From NCBI GenBank assembly GCA_013298375.1, contig JAAFHM010000345.1, forward strand, positions 1-5,460: a stretch of 5,460 nucleotides of DNA, read 5' to 3'. Every line of letters begins with the position of its first letter. Position 1 is the first letter of the stretch. Positions 4,602-5,460 of the stretch are shown here, piece after piece. This stretch comes from Ignavibacteria bacterium. Its GTDB lineage: Bacteria > Bacteroidota > Ignavibacteria > Kapaibacteriales > UBA4661. A program made the position numbers and the translations under genes. The notes beneath the pieces were generated by a model, which did no database searches, was not told where the DNA came from, and worked only from the letters and a program-made list of their open reading frames with translations.

Positions 4602-5460
4602 TTAGTTCAAAACCTCGATAATGCCCGCAGCGCCTTGTCCGCCACCGATGCACATCGTTACCATACCGTATCTGCCGCCTCTGCGCTTGAGTTCGTGAAT
4701 AATTTGGACGCTCAATTTTGCGCCAGAGCAGCCGAGCGGGTGTCCAAGCGCGATTGCGCCACCATTGACATTCAGTTTGCTTGTCGGAATACCGAGTTCG
4801 CGCACCACCGCAAGTGCTTGTGCGGCAAATGCTTCGTTCAACTCAAACAAGTCAATATCGTCCAATTTCAAACCTGCAATTTTCAAGACTTTCGGTACTG
4901 CTTCGATAGGACCAATGCCCATAATTTCCGGAGCCACACCCGATGTTGCAAAGGCGATAAAGCGTGCAAGCGGCTTTGCGCCTACTTCTCTTGCTTTGTC
5001 TGCGCTCATCATCACCACAGCCGCCGCACCGTCGGAGAATGGCGAAGCATTGCCCGCCGTGACTGAGCCGTTCAATTTGAATGCCGGTGGCAGCGTTGCA
5101 AGTTTCTCTGCGGTCGTGTCGGCGCGAACAAGTTCGTCGGTGGCAAAGTCCATCGTACTTGATTTGAAGCCCGTGCCATTCATTTTGTCAACACGGACAG
5201 CTACCGAAACGATTTCATCTTTAAATTTGCCGTCGGCAATAGCTTTTGCGGCTTTTGCGTGGCTTGCGGCAGCAAATTCGTCTTGGTCGGCGCGGGAGAT
5301 TTTCCATTGGTCAGCGACGCGCTCTGCGGTCAATCCCATGTTCATATACACGCCTGGGCGCTTGTCAACGGCGCTCATATTCATTGACGGTTTATTGCCG
5401 GACATTGGAACCATGCTCATAGATTCTGCGCCACCCGCCACAACACAATCCGCCATACCA
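4602..5460 (-). CDS. Acetyl-CoA C-acyltransferase (thiolase, FadA/acetyl-CoA acetyltransferase family), 5'-truncated
   Basis: Thiolases cleave 3-ketoacyl-CoA with CoA to release acetyl-CoA (beta-oxidation) or condense two acetyl-CoA in reverse. The frame is open to the right edge. The ATG at 5456 is internal, because it falls in the conserved ADCVVAGGAESMSM stretch and the codon before it reads Gly. Counting from that Met, 284 residues are visible out of about 390, so some 105 are off the window, including the region of the acylated nucleophile Cys. Visible active-site blocks: NEAFAAQA at 207-214; NVNGGAIALGHPLGCSGAK at 229-247 with catalytic H239; and MCIGGGQGAAG at 268-278 with the second catalytic Cys, C269. 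GNASPFSDGAAAVV at 135-148 is the usual core loop. The sequence style (LFELNEAFAAQALAV, VTMCIGGGQ) is closer to degradative FadA/PcaF-like enzymes than to biosynthetic PhaA, but this is a judgement. It ends with TAA at 4604-4602, with a terminator just beyond. Confidence 0.95.
   Translation of the reverse strand, partial: GMADCVVAGGAESMSMVPMSGNKPSMNMSAVDKRPGVYMNMGLTAERVADQWKISRADQDEFAAASHAKAAKAIADGKFKDEIVSVAVRVDKMNGTGFKSSTMDFATDELVRADTTAEKLATLPPAFKLNGSVTAGNASPFSDGAAAVVMMSADKAREVGAKPLARFIAFATSGVAPEIMGIGPIEAVPKVLKIAGLKLDDIDLFELNEAFAAQALAVVRELGIPTSKLNVNGGAIALGHPLGCSGAKLSVQIIHELKRRGGRYGMVTMCIGGGQGAAGIIEVLN

Noticed and set aside
4395..5066. Plus-strand open frame (223 aa) opposite the thiolase
   Set aside because: It is rich in Cys, His and Arg with no family signature, and it overlaps a clearly recognised thiolase on the other strand.
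1..5460. Mobile element, CRISPR, toxin-antitoxin, defence or biosynthetic cluster
   Set aside because: No transposase or integrase motifs, spaced direct repeats, small paired genes or cluster enzymes were seen. All larger frames are accounted for by core-type genes.

Overview
The window looks like ordinary chromosomal housekeeping DNA from a member of the Bacteroidota or a relative in the wider Bacteroidota/Chlorobiota group. Three independent signs point there. (1) Two upstream regions carry exact matches to the Bacteroidota-type primary promoter (TTTG, 19-20 nt, TAnnTTTG). (2) Three of the four gene starts inside the window have no recognisable Shine-Dalgarno sequence. (3) The lipoprotein signal peptidase has an extra segment between its GNLIDR motif and its first catalytic Asp, as I recall for Bacteroidota enzymes. 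No exact genus can be named.

Layout, left to right. Positions 1-566 (+) hold the C-terminal two thirds of dapD (lysine/diaminopimelate synthesis), cut by the window edge. A 253-bp gap follows, with a promoter and a probable 5'-terminal hairpin leading into an S1-domain protein at 820-2211 (+), best called ribosomal protein S1. A strong intrinsic terminator (2257-2313) separates it from a convergent minus-strand set. Reading from the right edge leftwards, that set is: an acyl-CoA thiolase (4602-5460, 5' end off the window) with its own terminator hairpin (4550-4583); a small two-helix membrane protein with a cytoplasmic winged-helix-like domain (4048-4509); lspA (3348-3965); and a BadF/BcrA-type sugar-kinase-like ATPase (2328-3290). 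The last three could be one transcript, with gaps of 82 and 57 nt and no convincing terminator between them.

The genes do not form a single pathway. dapD, lspA and possibly the kinase all touch the cell envelope (peptidoglycan precursor, lipoprotein maturation, possibly amino-sugar phosphorylation), but this link is only thematic. I saw no mobile element, CRISPR array, tRNA, rRNA, toxin-antitoxin pair or defence cassette, and no evidence of a new multi-gene system. The points most worth a second look are the shortened S1 (four S1 domains, with a low-complexity N-terminus and an RPERGE-repeat tail), the structured rpsA leader, and a promoter that overlaps the thiolase terminator and would give a nearly leaderless mRNA for the membrane winged-helix protein.
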